Shown here: one piece after another, positions 17,542 through 25,539 of the stretch | Position numbering within the stretch: position 1 is the stretch's first letter | Layout: every line of letters starts with the position of its first letter | NCBI RefSeq assembly: GCF_000756615.1 | Contig: NZ_CP009288.1 | Coordinates: 5,518,001-5,582,000 of the forward strand | DNA length: 64,000 nucleotides | Direction: 5' to 3' | Source of the DNA: Paenibacillus durus | GTDB lineage: Bacteria > Bacillota > Bacilli > Paenibacillales > Paenibacillaceae | Made by a program: the position numbers and the translations under genes | Notes under the pieces: model-generated | What the model was told of the DNA's origin: nothing | Database searches by the model: none | The model's input: the letters and a program-made list of their open reading frames with translations, nothing else

Positions 17542-17637
17542 AATGAAAGAGCCCCCAAAGTATTATTTTAGATGAGAGAGATAAGTTAGTACCAAATTTA
17601 AAATTACCATACTTTAGGGGAAGAGTTCAATGAAATT

Positions 17638-17925
17638 TTATTGTTTTATCGCTACGGCCACCTCCCGCTTCTTCCCCGTGTTTTTCTTATATTTGATTTT
17701 TGTGGCCTCGCCCCCCCGGAGATGACGGATCGATTTGTGGTATTCAAGAATGTGCTTCACCTGATCGGCTAGATCAGGATTGATTTCCGGCAACCGCTCG
17801 GTTAGATCTTTATGCACCGTGCTTTTGGAAACGCCGAATTCTTTGGCTATAGTCCGGACCGTATGCCTGGTTTCCACGATGCAGCGTCCGATTTTAATCG
17901 TACGTTCCTTGATATAATCGTGCAC
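17638..17925 (-). CDS. spoIIID: Sporulation transcription regulator SpoIIID
   Basis: A 95-residue DNA-binding protein that tunes the SigE regulon in the mother cell. The start is GTG 17925 (preceded by GGGAGG), giving HDYIKERTIKIG as in Bacillus. The helix-turn-helix is TIAKEFGVSKSTVHKDLTERL, and the C-terminal helix has YHKSIRHLRGGEATKIKYKK, nearly identical to the Bacillus protein. It has its own promoter with excellent SigE character about 35 nt upstream. Confidence 0.97.
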   Translation of the reverse strand: MHDYIKERTIKIGRCIVETRHTVRTIAKEFGVSKSTVHKDLTERLPEINPDLADQVKHILEYHKSIRHLRGGEATKIKYKKNTGKKREVAVAIKQ

Positions 17926-17958
17926 GCTCCCGCCTCCCAACTGTGGATAGTTTGGTAC

Positions 17959-17986
17959 ATTATATGAGTGGCGGGCCTATATATTC
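17959..17986 (-). promoter_or_regulatory. SigE promoter of spoIIID
   Basis: On the minus strand the -35 GAATATA (17980-17986), a 13-nt spacer and the -10 CATATAAT (17959-17966) closely match the mother-cell SigE consensus (KMATATT-N13/14-CATACAAT). spoIIID is SigE-dependent in Bacillus. Confidence 0.75.
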
Positions 17987-18084
17987 GCGCTTTAACGGGA
18001 TGACAAGCCGGGGCAGGCTCATTTTATTTGCGGGACAACCGTAAAATAGCCCTAGAAAGCGGGGACTATGCTCCTATACCGGAA

Positions 18085-18117
18085 ACGAAAAAACAGGAGG
18101 ACGAGCGTCCCCCTGCC
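18085..18117 (-). terminator. Terminator of spoIIQ
   Basis: CAGGGGGAC pairs with GTCCTCCTG around a 4-nt loop and is followed by six Ts on the minus strand. Confidence 0.85.
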
Positions 18118-18130
18118 TTACGTTCAAATA

Positions 18131-18886
18131 TTATTTTTGCGCTTTTTGCGGAAGCTGTTCCGAAGGGTTGACTGGCTTGCCGTCCTGGTACACCTCAAAA
18201 TGCAGGTGGTTGCCCAGATCCTTCTCGATTTCATTGCGTCCAGCGCTTGCTAGCGTATCACCCTGCTTCACCTGATCGCCCTGCTTCACTTTGGCTTCGC
18301 CGAGACTTTGGTAGACGGTCTTCAGGTTGCCTTGGGTCACTTCAACCACTGTGCCGAGCGTAGCCACGTCTTCGACCCGGGTCACTTCGCCGCTGATGGC
18401 GGACTTAACGTCAAAAGTCTTGTTGTCTTCACGGGCAAGATCGATGCCGGTATTGGGCGTAAAGGTATCGCCGTTCTGCACCATAGCCTCGATGTGGTTC
18501 TCCTGGGTCCCATTCTCGTCATAGTACGGCTTAACGACTTGCACATCGCTTGGGTTGGCCACCGGCCAAGCCAGGCTCTCCGCCGAAGCGGCGACCTCCA
18601 GCGCATTCGGTTCTTTTCCTGCATCCGCAGCCCCGGCCGTATCGCCGGAACCTCCGACATCCTCAGAGACAACGGCGGCGGTGTCTGTCGAAAGCGGCTT
18701 TTGGCCGGCATCCTGATAGACCCATACCAAGGTTAGTATAATTGCCGCTGCCGCTGTGTAGACTGCCGGAAATACCCAACGTTTAGAGAACAGTTTGTTC
18801 AATGAAGAAGGCTGGCTGCCGGTTTCTCCCGGTTTGGTTTTGAGAGATTCTTCATTGGACAGTTTGTTTTTGTCTTGTTCATTCAT
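18131..18886 (-). CDS. spoIIQ: Engulfment protein SpoIIQ (degenerate M23/LytM domain)
   Basis: A 251-residue forespore membrane protein with one membrane helix (about 37-56, VFPAVYTAAAAIILTLVWVY), a linker, and an extracytoplasmic LytM domain (~130-245). SpoIIQ binds SpoIIIAH across the intermembrane space to hold the engulfing membranes and complete the feeding channel. The second metal motif HLHFEV is present, but the first zinc ligand is replaced: the segment reads TPNTGIDLA where peptidases have HxGxD. It is therefore probably a non-catalytic scaffold, as in Bacillus. The ATG follows AGGTGAT. Confidence 0.9.
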   Translation of the reverse strand: MNEQDKNKLSNEESLKTKPGETGSQPSSLNKLFSKRWVFPAVYTAAAAIILTLVWVYQDAGQKPLSTDTAAVVSEDVGGSGDTAGAADAGKEPNALEVAASAESLAWPVANPSDVQVVKPYYDENGTQENHIEAMVQNGDTFTPNTGIDLAREDNKTFDVKSAISGEVTRVEDVATLGTVVEVTQGNLKTVYQSLGEAKVKQGDQVKQGDTLASAGRNEIEKDLGNHLHFEVYQDGKPVNPSEQLPQKAQK

Positions 18887-18906
18887 TTGCTATCACCTCA
18901 GTAATC

Positions 18907-18934
18907 AGTGTTACCGAGCGATTCGCTTTTATAC
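18907..18934 (-). promoter_or_regulatory. Candidate SigF promoter of spoIIQ
   Basis: On the minus strand GGTAACACT (18907-18915) fits the SigF -10 pattern GGnrAnAnT, and GTATA (18930-18934) fits the -35. The 14-nt spacer is shorter than usual. spoIIQ is a SigF gene in Bacillus. Confidence 0.45.
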
Positions 18935-18946
18935 GTTTCTTTCACT

Positions 18947-20152
18947 TTATTTTTTCAAAAGAGTTGAGACTTGCGTAAACGATATTCCGCTGTAATAGTG
19001 TTTGAGAATCTGCGTTGCCGAGCTGCCCTGCTTCGCCATTCCATTCGCTCCCCATTGGCTCATGCCGACGCCATGACCGCTGCCGTAGGTTGTAATGGCG
19101 ATCTGGCCGTTACCCATCTTCCAGGTGAACTGGCTGGAGCGCAGCCCGAGCTTCTCTCGCACTTCACGTCCCGTAAACACCTGGCCGTCAATCGAAATTT
19201 CCTTTACCCGGTGGCCTGCGGTAACCGACAGTACCTCTATTCGCGGCACGCCTATGGAAGTATGCTCCGCTGAGAGCGGCATGACCTTCCCCGCCGTAAC
19301 GCCCGAGGGGGCGAATACTTTCTGCGCACCCGATCTGGAATCACCCTCGATTCCAAGCTTCTCTCTCAATTCGGATACGCTGAAGGTAGCGGTAACCTTA
19401 AGACCCGGCGTTACTTCCCGGTCCCAGGGACTCGCCACGCTGCGTAAGTAAGGCACGGCCGCCTTCCAATAATCCTCCGAGTTCTCCGTATACCCTCCGC
19501 TCGAGGCGAAAAAAGAGGCCGTAATCGGCTCTCCCTTGTACGTCATCACGATGCCGCGCGTCTCCTGTACCGCGCGGCGGAGCTTGGCCAGGTCGGCGCT
19601 GCGGCCGGCCTTCGCCCAGTCCCGCTGCAGCACGGCGGACGAGACGTAAGCCTGATGGCTTACGGTGTCGGTCACATCCGCAGATGCAGCGGGAACCCCG
19701 CTTCTGTCGCCGGCCCGCAGGCGGCGTACGATAAAGGTGCGGGCCGCGACCGCCTGTGCTTTGAGCGCTTCGAGCTCAAAATCAGCCGGCATTTCGGCCG
19801 CGATCACGCCGGTGACGTAGTCCTCCAGCGGCAGGGTCTCGATTTGTCCAGTATGCGACAAATACACGGACACCTTCGGCTGCGGGGCTTCCGCCGCAGC
19901 CGGTTCCCGCGCCGCTGGTGCGGCAGTGCGCCGCGGCGCGTCCGGCGCGGTCGGCGCGGCCGGCGGCGGCGACGGGTCGTGCTGCCGCTGCTGCACGACC
20001 GCCAGCGGCAGCAGCAGCGCCGCCAGCAGCGGCGCGGCCAGCCAGGCGGCGGGCACAAGCCGCCCGGTCCACACGCGGGCCGAAAGCTGGCGTCTCCGGC
20101 GCCCGGGTCTCCACCGCGCCGCTTTACGGCGCCAAAGGCGGAAATCTTTCAT
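18947..20152 (-). CDS. spoIID: Stage II sporulation protein D, peptidoglycan lytic transglycosylase
   Basis: SpoIID cleaves glycan strands to drive engulfment. The 401-residue protein has a very basic N-terminus, one membrane helix (~32-52), a long Pro/Ala-rich linker (~55-95, about 75% GC in DNA), then the SpoIID domain: LPLEDYVTGVIAAEMPADFELEALKAQAVAARTF with the catalytic Glu in AAEMP, FFASSGGYTENSEDYW, and the C-terminal GHGVGMSQWGANGMA. It is longer than the usual ~340 residues because of the linker. A CATAATAT (20189-20196) could be a SigE -10, but no good -35 was seen. Confidence 0.94.
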   Translation of the reverse strand: MKDFRLWRRKAARWRPGRRRRQLSARVWTGRLVPAAWLAAPLLAALLLPLAVVQQRQHDPSPPPAAPTAPDAPRRTAAPAAREPAAAEAPQPKVSVYLSHTGQIETLPLEDYVTGVIAAEMPADFELEALKAQAVAARTFIVRRLRAGDRSGVPAASADVTDTVSHQAYVSSAVLQRDWAKAGRSADLAKLRRAVQETRGIVMTYKGEPITASFFASSGGYTENSEDYWKAAVPYLRSVASPWDREVTPGLKVTATFSVSELREKLGIEGDSRSGAQKVFAPSGVTAGKVMPLSAEHTSIGVPRIEVLSVTAGHRVKEISIDGQVFTGREVREKLGLRSSQFTWKMGNGQIAITTYGSGHGVGMSQWGANGMAKQGSSATQILKHYYSGISFTQVSTLLKK

Positions 20153-20281
20153 CTCTTCCGTCTCCCTTCTCCTTTGTCCTCATACTTAATATTATGAGTC
20201 TCGGACAATTGCTAGAACGAAGTATTCGAGAGAAGGAAGAGTTGTACTCCATATCAGAGACTTAAAAGGGGGCTACTCAAA

Positions 20282-20318
20282 TAAAAAGACCCGGCCGCAC
20301 CGCACGGACAGGTCTTTT
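20282..20318 (-). terminator. Terminator of murA
   Basis: AAAAGACC/GGGTCTTTTT arms around a GC-rich loop on the minus strand, 35-70 nt after the murA stop. Confidence 0.75.
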
Positions 20319-20352
20319 CCCATTGCAATCTTCAATTTATTGTGTCAGCGAG

Positions 20353-21735
20353 TTATACCCAAGTCGGTTGAATCTGAAACCGGGGCTTCGTCTCCTCGTT
20401 CTTAACAGCGGCGTTCTTGGCTGCTTCCGGCTTGAGCGTTTCTTCTTTGGCTGCTTCCACTGAACTTTCATCCAGCGTGACGCGCCAAATGTCCGCACCC
20501 AGGCCAGACAGTTTCTCTGCCAAATGCACATAGCCGCGGTCGATATGATGCGTGCCGCCCACTTCCGTCGTTCCCTCCGCGACCAGACCGGCCAGAATTA
20601 GCGCCGCTCCCGCGCGCAGATCCGTTGCGCAGACCTTCGCTCCCATCAAACGTCCATTACCGGTAACGATGGCGGAACGCCCTTCGATCTTGATTTCCGC
20701 GTTCATAAGCTGGAATTCATCCACATGCATAAAGCGATTCTCAAAAACCGTCTCTGTAATTACGCTCGTTCCTTCCGAACGAAGCAGCAGCGCCATCATC
20801 TGGGACTGCATGTCGGTAGGAAAGCCCGGATAAGGCAAAGTCTTCACATCCACAGCCTTCAGCGGCTTGTCACCGATGACACGGACGCCGTTCTCATCCG
20901 GAATAATCGTTACGCCCATCTCTTCCATCTTGGCAATAACCGGTCCGAGATGATCGGCAATGGCGCCTTCCACATATACGTCTCCGCCGGTAATCGCCGC
21001 AGCCACCATATATGTGCCCGCTTCGATCCGGTCAGGGATCACATGATGTCTTACACCGTGCAGACGCTCTACCCCTTCAATACGGATGACGCCAGTGCCC
21101 GCACCGCGAACGACGGCTCCCATACTGTTCAGGTAATTGGCCAAATCAACAATCTCCGGTTCCTTAGCGGCATTCTCGATCATCGTCACGCCTTCGGCCA
21201 AAGCCGCAGCCATCATGATATTCTCGGTTGCTCCTACGCTGGCAACGTCCAGATAGATCTTGGCCCCGCGCAGCCGGCCATTGCTCTTTGCTTCGATATA
21301 GCCCTGCCCCAAGCTGATTTCGGCGCCAAGCGCTTCAAAGCCTTTAAGATGCTGATCGATGGGGCGCGTTCCGATTGCGCAGCCGCCTGGCAGAGAAATT
21401 CGCGTATGGCCCAGCCGGGATAAAAGAGGTCCCATCACCAAAAAAGAAGCCCGCATTTTGCGCACCCACTCGTAGGGCGCTTCACAAGTCGTTAGCTTTC
21501 GGGCATCGACCTGAATAATATCATCCTGATATGTAACTCCCGCCCCCAGAGATTCCAATACTTTACTGATCGTTAATACATCATCTAGCGGAGGAGCGTC
21601 AACAATAACGCTGTCTCCTTCTTCAGCCAATAGAGAGGCGGCTATGATCGGTAGTACGGAATTTTTCGCGCCGCTTACTTTTACGCTCCCGGTCAATCTT
21701 TTGCCACCGCGGACGATAAATTTACTCATTTTCAT
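20353..21735 (-). CDS. murA: UDP-N-acetylglucosamine 1-carboxyvinyltransferase MurA
   Basis: Catalyses the first committed step of peptidoglycan synthesis, adding enolpyruvate to UDP-GlcNAc. The N-terminus has RLTGSVKVSGAKNSVLPIIAA, and the catalytic loop LPGGCAIGTRPIDQHL carries Cys119, the fosfomycin target. At 460 residues it is about 25-35 longer than most MurA proteins because of a charged Glu/Lys/Ala-rich tail after residue ~425. Its position upstream of spoIID and downstream of the DUF1146 gene matches murAA of Bacillus. Confidence 0.95.
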   Translation of the reverse strand: MKMSKFIVRGGKRLTGSVKVSGAKNSVLPIIAASLLAEEGDSVIVDAPPLDDVLTISKVLESLGAGVTYQDDIIQVDARKLTTCEAPYEWVRKMRASFLVMGPLLSRLGHTRISLPGGCAIGTRPIDQHLKGFEALGAEISLGQGYIEAKSNGRLRGAKIYLDVASVGATENIMMAAALAEGVTMIENAAKEPEIVDLANYLNSMGAVVRGAGTGVIRIEGVERLHGVRHHVIPDRIEAGTYMVAAAITGGDVYVEGAIADHLGPVIAKMEEMGVTIIPDENGVRVIGDKPLKAVDVKTLPYPGFPTDMQSQMMALLLRSEGTSVITETVFENRFMHVDEFQLMNAEIKIEGRSAIVTGNGRLMGAKVCATDLRAGAALILAGLVAEGTTEVGGTHHIDRGYVHLAEKLSGLGADIWRVTLDESSVEAAKEETLKPEAAKNAAVKNEETKPRFQIQPTWV

Positions 21736-21924
21736 TTCCCTCCGCGTCCATTATTTTCTCTGACATTAATATCATTCTCCATATCCTTGCTTGTTTGAGT
21801 ACAATTACATGTAATAGTCAATTTTTAAAATACTTCGATTCCGCTGCTTGGCCCCGGATTAGCGCGGGACGCTTCTTTAGATTAAGTTTTAACATAAAAA
21901 AATGTTATTATGCGGACCGCCTGT

Positions 21925-22185
21925 TCAATATAGCATATGGCGGATTTGAGTGCTGTATCCCAAATAATCCAGCAGAAAACCTGCTACAAAATGTCCCAGT
22001 ACGATAGCCAGAAGCAAATGAAGCAGCCGCCCTTGCGGGCTCTTGGGATATCTTATGATCAAATCCAGCTTAAGGTTCTGCAAGGCCCACCAGGATATTG
22101 CAACACACAATAGCGACACAACCATCGACATCAAACCGCTAATCCCTATAGAACCGGTAAGTTCGGCTGTCATGATTTCATCCAT
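21925..22185 (-). CDS. DUF1146 (YwzB-like) small membrane protein
   Basis: 86 residues with two membrane helices (about 15-38 and 55-75), joined by a short basic loop containing RYPKSPQGRLLHLLLAI. This pattern and the place between atpC and murA identify it as the DUF1146 family (YwzB in Bacillus). The function is unknown. The annotated start may be the first or the fifth codon (both ATG). Confidence 0.85.
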   Translation of the reverse strand: MDEIMTAELTGSIGISGLMSMVVSLLCVAISWWALQNLKLDLIIRYPKSPQGRLLHLLLAIVLGHFVAGFLLDYLGYSTQIRHMLY

Positions 22186-22384
22186 CCTAAACCCCCAACC
22201 TATTCTTGCCCTTGGAAATCGACTCTTACATCATACTTGCGTAATGAAAAAGAATCCAGTACTTTTACAACTTTTTTGGCTAAAAGTCTTTAAGAAAACG
22301 CTCTTATTTTCAATGTCCACTCATATATTACAAAATGACATCGTTTGTTAAATTATTGTCATCTATATTCACTTTGGATTCAAG

Positions 22385-22418
22385 CAAAAAAGCAGTCCGG
22401 CTCAAGGCCAGACTGCTT
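22385..22418 (-). terminator. Terminator of the ATP synthase operon
   Basis: AGCAGTC/GACTGCT with an inner GGC/GCC stem and six Ts on the minus strand, a few nt after the atpC stop codon. Confidence 0.88.
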
Positions 22419-22424
22419 CTCATG

Positions 22425-22841
22425 TTATTGTTGTCCTTTTTTGGTGGACACTTTAATCCGTGTAACCGCACGCTGCAGCGCAAGCTCAGCGCGGCGATGA
22501 TCAATCTCGTCCTGCTTGCCCTTGGACTGCAAACGGCGCTGTGCGCGTTCTTTGGCCGCCTCGGCGCGTTCAAGATCGATATCGCTGGGCAGCTCGGCGC
22601 TCTCAGCCAGCACGGTCACTTTATCCTTATGCACTTCGATAAAACCGCCATGCACGGCAACTGTCGTCGTACCGTCGTCCGATTTGATGATCATCGGCGC
22701 AACCTGAAGCGGAGTTACAAGCGGAATATGTCCCGGCAAAATGCCCAGATCGCCTTCTGCCCCCCGTACGGTCAAGCTGTGAACCTGCTTGGCATATACG
22801 AGGTGATCCGGCGTGACAATCTCCAACAAAAAGGTGTTCAC
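22425..22841 (-). CDS. atpC: ATP synthase F1 subunit epsilon
   Basis: 138 residues: the N-terminal beta-sandwich (FLLEIVTPDHLVYAKQVHSLTVRGAEGDLGILPGHIPLVTPL) and a C-terminal helical hairpin (SDIDLERAEAAKERAQRRLQ). It is part of the central stalk and an inhibitory switch. It is the last gene of the operon, 26 nt after atpD. Confidence 0.97.
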   Translation of the reverse strand: MNTFLLEIVTPDHLVYAKQVHSLTVRGAEGDLGILPGHIPLVTPLQVAPMIIKSDDGTTTVAVHGGFIEVHKDKVTVLAESAELPSDIDLERAEAAKERAQRRLQSKGKQDEIDHRRAELALQRAVTRIKVSTKKGQQ

Positions 22842-22867
22842 TGCGAATTCCTCCTTAAAGCATCAGG

Positions 22868-24268
22868 TTACAACGTTTTCGCCTTTTCTACAGCTTCCTC
22901 GATCGTACCTACGAACAGGAATGCCGCTTCCGGAAGATCATCATGCTTGCCTTCCAGGATCTCCTTGAAGCTGCGGACCGTTTCTTTGACTGGTACATAT
23001 GCGCCTTTGAAGCCGGTAAACTGCTCCGCCACGTGGAAAGGCTGCGACAGGAAGCGTTCCACCTTACGGGCGCGGGCCACGATCAGCTTATCTTCCTCGC
23101 TCAGCTCATCCATACCAAGGATGGCGATAATATCCTGAAGCTCGGTATAGCGCTGCAGCAATTGCTTAACGCCCTGAGCCACATTATAATGCTCTTCGCC
23201 AACGATTTCCGGATTCAGCATCCGCGAGCTGGATGCCAGCGGGTCCACCGCCGGGAAAATGCCTTTCTCGGAGATTTTACGCTCCAGGTTCGTCGTTGCG
23301 TCCAAGTGGGCAAACGCCGTTGCCGGAGCGGGGTCAGTGTAGTCATCCGCCGGCACGTAGATCGCTTGAATGGAAGTAACGGAGCCTTTTTTGGTGGAAG
23401 TAATCCGTTCCTGCAATTGGCCCATTTCCGTTGCCAGCGTAGGCTGGTAACCTACCGCGGACGGCATGCGGCCCAGCAGGGCGGATACTTCGGAGCCCGC
23501 TTGCGTGAAGCGGAAGATGTTATCGATAAAGAGCAGCGTGTCGCGGCCTTCCACATCGCGGAAATATTCCGCCATCGTCAGACCCGTCAGCGCAACGCGC
23601 AGACGCGCGCCCGGCGGTTCGTTCATCTGTCCGAACACCATCGCCGTCTTCTTGATAACGCCGGAATCTGTCATTTCATGGTACAGGTCATTACCTTCGC
23701 GTGTACGCTCTCCGACGCCCGCAAATACGGAAATACCGCCATGCTCCTGAGCGATGTTGTTGATCAGTTCTTGAATCGTTACCGTCTTACCAACACCCGC
23801 GCCGCCAAACAGGCCGATTTTACCGCCCTTGGCATAAGGGGCGAGCAGGTCGATAACCTTGATCCCGGTTTCCAGAATTTCCGCTTGCGTTGACAGCTCG
23901 TCGAACGTTGGCGCGATCCGGTGGATCGGGTTCTTTTGCGAATCGCCAATTTCCGCTCCGTTGTCAATCGTATTGCCGAGCACGTTGAACACCCGGCCAA
24001 GCGTTACATCTCCGACAGGAACCGAAATTGGGGCTCCTTGGTCTACTGCATCCAATCCGCGAACAAGTCCGTCCGTGGAGGACATGGCAATACAGCGAAC
24101 CAGATTGTCGCCGAGATGATTGGATACTTCAAGTGTCAGCTCTTTCTGGCGTCCTTGAGCTGCGTCGGCGCCGATCTTGATCGCATTGAAGATTTCGGGC
24201 AGTTGGCCGCGTTCAAACTCAATATCGACAACCGGACCCATAATGCTTACTACGCGTCCTACGTTCAT
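22868..24268 (-). CDS. atpD: ATP synthase F1 subunit beta (catalytic)
   Basis: 466 residues with the P-loop GGAGVGKT (155-162), GERTREGNDLYHEM carrying the catalytic Glu, and the DELSEED-type lever DELSEEDKLIV. It makes the catalytic nucleotide sites of F1. It is separated from atpG by 224 nt that hold two copies of an intergenic hairpin repeat; the ATG follows GGAGGGAAACAT. Confidence 0.98.
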   Translation of the reverse strand: MNVGRVVSIMGPVVDIEFERGQLPEIFNAIKIGADAAQGRQKELTLEVSNHLGDNLVRCIAMSSTDGLVRGLDAVDQGAPISVPVGDVTLGRVFNVLGNTIDNGAEIGDSQKNPIHRIAPTFDELSTQAEILETGIKVIDLLAPYAKGGKIGLFGGAGVGKTVTIQELINNIAQEHGGISVFAGVGERTREGNDLYHEMTDSGVIKKTAMVFGQMNEPPGARLRVALTGLTMAEYFRDVEGRDTLLFIDNIFRFTQAGSEVSALLGRMPSAVGYQPTLATEMGQLQERITSTKKGSVTSIQAIYVPADDYTDPAPATAFAHLDATTNLERKISEKGIFPAVDPLASSSRMLNPEIVGEEHYNVAQGVKQLLQRYTELQDIIAILGMDELSEEDKLIVARARKVERFLSQPFHVAEQFTGFKGAYVPVKETVRSFKEILEGKHDDLPEAAFLFVGTIEEAVEKAKTL

Positions 24269-24300
24269 CTATGTTTCCCTCCTTGAAAACTGTTACCTAA

Positions 24301-24398
24301 GAAGAAACAGCTTGCCGTCCTGGTTAAGGGACGGAACCGTTTCTCGTAAAACATAAGGGCAGAAGTTAAGTGCGCAGCTTATACTTGCTTATATTTCA
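24301..24398 (+). repeat. Intergenic double-hairpin repeat, copy 1 (atpG-atpD gap)
   Basis: The first hairpin has GAAAC/GTTTC outer and CCGTCC/GGGACGG inner arms (24305-24344). The second has AAGTTAAG against CTTATACTT (24363-24386). It shares CCGTTTCTCGTA (24337-24348) and AGCTTATACTT (24376-24386) exactly with the copy at 61867. Confidence 0.7.
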
Positions 24399-24493
24399 AG
24401 AAGATACGGCTGCGCCGTCCTTTTAGAGGGCGGTATCGCTGTCTCATAAAAAGGCAAGGATAAGCGGTCAGCTTATGTTCCTCCCTTATATTT
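24399..24493 (+). repeat. Intergenic double-hairpin repeat, copy 2 (adjacent tandem)
   Basis: It follows copy 1 directly and touches the atpG stop. It shares CGGCTGCGCCGTCCT (24407-24421) and CAAGGATAAGCG (24455-24466) exactly with the copy at 61867. The second hairpin is GATAAGC-GGTCA-GCTTATG. In-operon position means both copies are transcribed. Confidence 0.7.
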
Positions 24494-25371
24494 TAAGACT
24501 GCGCGTTCGCACCCGCTACGATCTCGGTAATTTCCTGCGTAATTGCCGCCTGACGGGCACGGTTGTACGTAAGCGTCAGATTTCCGATCATTTTCGAGGC
24601 GTTCTTGGTCGCACTGCCCATTGCCGTCATCTTGGCGCCCAGTTCGCTGGCTTTACCGTCAAGAATAGCGCTGTAAATCAAAGTCTCCGCATACTTCGGC
24701 AGCAGAACCTCCAATACGCCTTCCGGCGACGGTTCATATTCGTAGCCCGCTTTAAGCTCATGACTTTGAGATTCTTCCGCCTGTCCTACTCCGTCCATCG
24801 GCAGCAGCCGTACTACAGTCGGAACCTGGCTGATCGGATTCACAAACACGTTATAGCAGATATAGATCTCGTCGAACACGCCTTCCTCGAATTGTCCCAC
24901 CGCCGCATAAGCGATCTCCTTGATGTCGGCAAAAGACGGGGTATCGGACAGCTCGGTGACTTCCTCGACAATCGGATAATCGCGCCGGCGCAGGAAATCC
25001 CGCCCTTTGCGGCCGATAACAAACAGGCCGTATTCGTCCTTGGAGTTGTGGCGTTCCTGAATTAGCGTCGTCACCTTTCGCAAGATGTTGGCATTGGAAC
25101 CCCCGGTAAGACCGCGGTCTGAAGTAACGACAATATAGCCGGTCTTCTTGACGGGGCGGCTCACCAGCATGGGATGCTTGATTCCTTTCGTACCGGAAGC
25201 TATATTCGACACGACTTCTTTCAGCTTCTGCGAATAGGGGCGGGCCGCTTCCGCTTTCTCCTGCGCCTTTCTCAGCTTGGAGGCGGCGACCATTTCCATC
25301 GCTTTGGTGATTTGTCTGGTGTTCTGAACGCTCTTGATTTGACGTTTAATATCACGCATGCTTCTTGCCAT
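24493..25371 (-). CDS. atpG: ATP synthase F1 subunit gamma
   Basis: 292 residues forming the rotating central shaft. The N-terminus MARSMRDIKRQIKSVQNTRQITKAMEMVAASKLRKA and C-terminus TLTYNRARQAAITQEITEIVAGANA are diagnostic. The frame stays open 31 codons upstream through a tandem repeat, but ATG 25371 with AGGTGGTGA upstream is the family start. Confidence 0.97.
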   Translation of the reverse strand: MARSMRDIKRQIKSVQNTRQITKAMEMVAASKLRKAQEKAEAARPYSQKLKEVVSNIASGTKGIKHPMLVSRPVKKTGYIVVTSDRGLTGGSNANILRKVTTLIQERHNSKDEYGLFVIGRKGRDFLRRRDYPIVEEVTELSDTPSFADIKEIAYAAVGQFEEGVFDEIYICYNVFVNPISQVPTVVRLLPMDGVGQAEESQSHELKAGYEYEPSPEGVLEVLLPKYAETLIYSAILDGKASELGAKMTAMGSATKNASKMIGNLTLTYNRARQAAITQEITEIVAGANAQS

Positions 25372-25388
25372 GATTTCACCACCTATAA

Positions 25389-25466
25389 GCTTTGGCGAAG
25401 CCAAAGCTGACTTCGTAAGCATAATCTTGTGCTTTGGCAAAGCCAAAGCCGGCTTCATGAGCATAT
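25389..25466 (+). repeat. Two tandem ~42-nt repeats between atpA and atpG
   Basis: Unit 1 (25389-25430) and unit 2 (25431-25466) agree at about 30 of 35 aligned positions. Each contains a hairpin GCTTTGGC-RA-GCCAAAGC. They lie in the atpA-atpG spacer, in frame with but upstream of the true atpG start. Confidence 0.7.
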
Positions 25467-25500
25467 GCCAAGCTTGGGAGAATCCGCAAGCCCGGCATAT
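25463..25500 (-). promoter_or_regulatory. Hairpin in the atpA-atpG spacer
   Basis: ATATGCC and GGCATAT enclose AAGC/GCTT stems; no T-run follows. Together with the adjacent tandem repeats it makes this spacer highly structured in the mRNA, perhaps as an RNA processing or stability element. Confidence 0.45.
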
Positions 25501-25539
25501 TACTAGTCTTTGTTAATGGTTTGCGTCCAAGGTTAATCC

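Noticed and set aside
17542..17637. FapR-like operator between mbl and spoIIID
   Set aside because: TTAGTACC occurs, but the inverted half-site is absent, so the match is not convincing.
25372..25464. AtpG with a 31-residue N-terminal extension
   Set aside because: It is only an open frame through tandem hairpin repeats; the standard AtpG start at 25371 has a ribosome site.
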